In this document: in pieces, positions 6,778 to 8,175 of the stretch
Position numbering within the stretch: position 1 is the first letter of the stretch
Layout of the letters: each line of letters opens with the position of its first letter
Assembly (NCBI GenBank): GCA_031364965.1
Contig: JANLXF010000077.1
Location: 1-8,175 of the forward strand
DNA length: 8,175 nt
From: JAOUEA01 sp031364965
Lineage (GTDB): Bacteria; Actinomycetota; UBA4738; HRBIN12
Reading direction: 5' to 3'
The notes under the pieces: generated by a model
The model's input: only the letters and a program-made list of their open reading frames with translations
What the model was told of the DNA's origin: nothing
The model's database searches: none
Program-made: the position numbers and the translations under genes

Positions 6778-6783
6778 AGGCTA
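6778..6783 (-). promoter_or_regulatory. Candidate -10 box of the lipoprotein-kinase operon
   Basis: TAGCCT on the - strand fits TANNNT and lies 77 nt before the lipoprotein ATG, within the only sizeable (160-nt) non-coding gap of the cluster. The same hexamer occurs upstream of the protease. No recognisable -35 element is seen at 16-18 nt, so support is limited to position and the short motif. Confidence 0.27.
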
Positions 6784-6803
6784 GGGAGCGCACAGGTCTC
6801 GGG

Positions 6804-6832
6804 CCACCAGGCTGACCGCCCTTGCCTGGGGG
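6804..6832 (-). terminator. Stem-loop after the 124-aa receiver gene
   Basis: CCACCAGGC (6804-6812) and GCCTGGGGG (6824-6832) form a 9-position stem with one mismatch around an 11-nt loop. The hairpin starts 28 nt after the receiver's stop and ends 20 nt before the candidate -10 box of the next gene. No U-run follows on the - strand. It could be a weak terminator or attenuator that lowers read-through into the kinase operon. Confidence 0.35.
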
Positions 6833-6860
6833 TGCCAGCACGGTACTGCCCTCGACCTCG

Positions 6861-7235
6861 TCACTCCATCCTCCCTTCGCAGAAGCTGCGGACCTGCTCG
6901 GGAAACGTGCTTACCTGGATCGGCTTCTCGAGCCATCCGGCGAAGCCCGCTTCCTCGAGCCAGTCTTCGCTCCCTTCGAGCGGCGATGCGCTCATCGCCA
7001 CCACCGGGATGAGAGCCGTTCGCTCGTGTGTCGCGAGCCTCCGTGTGGCCTCCACCCCATCCAGGTCGGGGAGCCGGAGGTCCATCAGGATCACGTCCGG
7101 CAGGTGCGCCCGCGCGAGGGCGATCCCCTGCGCGGCCGTTGCCGAACCGAACGTCCGGAACCCGGCGGCGCTCAGGACGTCGAGGGCGAGCTTCCGGTTC
7201 CGGTCGTTGTCGTCGACGACGAGGACACTGGTCAC
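6861..7235 (-). CDS. Single-domain response regulator (second copy)
   Basis: A 124-aa stand-alone receiver. Acidic pair D8/D9, phospho-acceptor D52 in VILMDLRLPDLDG, S82 in place of the usual Thr (VVAMSA), and K104 in EKP. There is no output domain. The start is GTG at 7235, chosen because it puts the first beta strand (SVLVVDD) at residue 3 and has GAGGA 7 nt upstream on the - strand. It resembles the receiver at 4172-4552 across LPDLDGV and the ER/AR-T-A-IPV segment, and both end in CEGR, so the two are probably paralogues. It lies 160 nt upstream of the lipoprotein on the same strand and is divergent from the LuxR-type regulator by 17 bp. It may compete for phosphate from the kinase or act as a separate adaptor. 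Confidence 0.9.
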   Translation of the reverse strand: MTSVLVVDDNDRNRKLALDVLSAAGFRTFGSATAAQGIALARAHLPDVILMDLRLPDLDGVEATRRLATHERTALIPVVAMSASPLEGSEDWLEEAGFAGWLEKPIQVSTFPEQVRSFCEGRME

Positions 7236-7240
7236 GGGCG

Positions 7241-7246
7241 TATCCT
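7241..7246 (+). promoter_or_regulatory. Candidate -10 box for leaderless transcription of the LuxR-type regulator
   Basis: TATCCT fits TANNNT, and its last base is followed by 6 nt and then the ATG at 7253. Transcription would therefore begin at or next to the start codon, giving a leaderless mRNA, a common arrangement in Actinomycetota. No Shine-Dalgarno precedes this ATG, which agrees. A clear -35 hexamer is not visible. Confidence 0.5.
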
Positions 7247-7247
7247 C
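7243..7247 (-). promoter_or_regulatory. Ribosome binding site of the 124-aa receiver
   Basis: GAGGA on the - strand lies 7 nt before the GTG start at 7235 and decides that start. It overlaps four bases of the -10 candidate used on the other strand. The receiver's mRNA must therefore begin at or beyond this point, most likely inside the first codons of the divergent LuxR-type gene. Confidence 0.5.
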
Positions 7248-7252
7248 GGGTC

Positions 7253-7918
7253 ATGCCGATCCGCGTCGTGATCGCCGACGATCATCTCCTCGTGCGCGAG
7301 GGCGTCCGGCGGCTGCTCGAGACCGAGCCCGATATCGAGGTCGCGGCGGTGTGTGGCGACCTCGACTCCCTTCTCGCCGCGGTGGCGGCGGAGCATCCGG
7401 ACGTCGTCGTCACCGACATCCGCATGCCGCCCGACAACATCGATGAGGGGATCCAGGCGGCCCAACGGCTGCGGACCACGGATCCCGACGTGGGCGTCGT
7501 GGTGCTGAGCCAGTACGAGACGCCGAGCTACGCCCTCGCCCTCCTCGAGGGCGGTAGCGCGGGCCGTTCCTACCTCCTCAAGGAGCGCGTCCAGGAACCG
7601 GAACAGCTCGTGTCGGCGATCCGGGCCGTCGCAGGCGGCGGCTCGGTGATCGACCCGAAGGTCGTCGAGGCGCTGGTCGCGGAGGACGCCCGAGGCGAGC
7701 AATCGCCGATCCGCCGATTGACCGCGCGTGAGCGTGACGTGCTGCGGGAGATGGCGGCGGGCAGGAGCAACGCCGCGATCGGTGAGTCCCTCTTCCTCGC
7801 TGAGCGGTCGGTCGAGAAGGTGATCCATGCGATCTTCCTCAAGCTCGGGCTCACCTGGGAGCCATCGGTCAACAAACGCGTCATGGCCGTGATCCTCTAC
7901 CTGGCAGAGAGCGACTAG
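7253..7918 (+). CDS. NarL/LuxR-family response regulator
   Basis: A 221-aa transcription factor. The receiver (about 3-125) has D9/D10, phospho-acceptor D55 in VVVTDIRMPP, S86 in VVLSQYE, and K110 in YLLKERV. After a short linker, the LuxR-type helix-turn-helix (about 152-216) begins with LTARERDVLREMAAGRSNAAIG and continues with the recognition helix region RSVEKVIHAIFLKLGL. Phosphorylation should drive dimerisation and DNA binding. The ATG at 7253 puts beta-1 (IRVVIADD) at residue 3; the in-frame codon before it is GTC, and no ribosome binding site is present, in line with leaderless translation. Its usual partner would be a HisKA_3-type kinase. The gene fragment converging on it from the right edge ends in just such an ATPase domain. 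The HEVDR-type HisKA kinase at 4549-6192 belongs to a different class and is a less likely donor. Confidence 0.93.
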   Translation: MPIRVVIADDHLLVREGVRRLLETEPDIEVAAVCGDLDSLLAAVAAEHPDVVVTDIRMPPDNIDEGIQAAQRLRTTDPDVGVVVLSQYETPSYALALLEGGSAGRSYLLKERVQEPEQLVSAIRAVAGGGSVIDPKVVEALVAEDARGEQSPIRRLTARERDVLREMAAGRSNAAIGESLFLAERSVEKVIHAIFLKLGLTWEPSVNKRVMAVILYLAESD

Positions 7919-7920
7919 CG

Positions 7921-8175
7921 TCATCGCGAGAGCGGCAGGGACCCGGCCACCGTGGTCCGGTCGTCCCCCGCGGTGATCGTCACCCGGCCGCCCAGCGCTT
8001 CGACACGATCGTGCGGGGCGCGGCGTTCCGAACCCAGGTCGCCGTCCGCGTCGATCTCGAACGCGACCGCGCCCACCTCGCCACGGACGCTCACCGCGAC
8101 CGGGGTGCCGGCCGGCGCGCGCTCGAACGCGTCCAGCGCGCAGAAATAGACGGCGCCGGCGATCTCCGACGGCAC
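7921..8175 (-). CDS. C-terminal fragment of a NarL-type sensor kinase ATPase domain, degenerate
   Basis: The frame is open to the right edge, and the GTG there lies inside a conserved domain, so the start is outside the window. The 84 visible residues begin PSEIAGAVYFCALDAF, matching the N-box region of HisKA_3-partnered ATPase domains (consensus like LPxEIxxAxYFxxxEALxNAxKHA). They end with DRVEALGGRVTI and a final strand, the normal C-terminus of that family. Key ATP-site features look lost: the N-box Asn is Arg (ALDAFERAPAG), the DxGxG box reads DADGDLG, and the glycine-rich GxGL lid before DRVEALGG is missing, with only a short linker. It could be a pseudo-kinase, a phosphatase-type regulator, or one half of a heterodimer. 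Its stop lies 2 nt from the stop of the converging LuxR-type regulator. The domain call is fairly firm; activity is doubtful. Confidence 0.75.
   Translation of the reverse strand: MPSEIAGAVYFCALDAFERAPAGTPVAVSVRGEVGAVAFEIDADGDLGSERRAPHDRVEALGGRVTITAGDDRTTVAGSLPLSR

Noticed and set aside
4160..6784. Long + strand open frames opposite the kinase and lipoprotein genes
   Set aside because: Ser/Thr/Arg-rich shadow translations with no motifs; the - strand frames carry complete HisKA, HATPase, HAMP and lipobox features.
1..8175. Mobile elements, CRISPR array, tRNA or rRNA genes
   Set aside because: No transposase or integrase-like product, no regularly spaced repeats, and no recognisable tRNA or rRNA segments were seen. 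All long stretches are explained by ordinary genes.

Overview
This is a GC-rich window with third codon positions dominated by G/C. It carries an F420-type (deazaflavin) oxidoreductase, a leaderless-looking promoter, and secreted and regulatory proteins of types common in Actinomycetota. The most likely source is an actinobacterium, perhaps an uncultured lineage; the sequence alone does not fix the genus. No mobile element, tRNA, rRNA or CRISPR array is visible, and every stretch longer than 300 bases is covered by a gene.

Layout. (1) Left edge, + strand: the 3' part of a nitroreductase-family deazaflavin-dependent oxidoreductase, then a complete classical SDR dehydrogenase. (2) Convergent to the SDR, on the - strand: a secreted 554-aa metzincin-like zinc protease with a non-standard third zinc-ligand position and two C-terminal beta-sandwich modules. 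(3) From about 7235 down to 3033, on the - strand: a signalling cluster. In transcription order it holds a single-domain response regulator, a small NTF2/SnoaL-like lipoprotein, a two-TM HAMP histidine kinase, a second single-domain response regulator, and a response regulator fused through a coiled coil to a class III nucleotide cyclase. The last four are packed with a 1-nt gap and two 4-nt ATGA overlaps, so they are almost certainly co-translated. (4) Right edge: a NarL/LuxR-type response regulator on the + strand, divergent from the first receiver by only 17 bp. It converges, 2 bp apart, on the 3' end of a NarL-type sensor-kinase ATPase domain whose ATP-binding motifs look eroded.

How the genes may work together. 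The kinase senses something outside the membrane, possibly with the lipoprotein, and can phosphorylate the stand-alone receiver and/or the receiver-cyclase. That would give a cyclic-nucleotide output rather than a transcriptional one. The LuxR regulator at the right edge supplies a separate transcriptional branch. The secreted protease lies just downstream of the cyclase on the same strand, so it could be an output or simply a neighbour.

Points most worth a second look: the lipoprotein-kinase-receiver-receiver/cyclase module; unusual residues at the substrate-selecting positions of the cyclase; the protease's altered zinc motif; the 17-bp divergent gap in which one heptamer seems to serve as -10 box on one strand and Shine-Dalgarno on the other; and the degenerate kinase ATPase domain.
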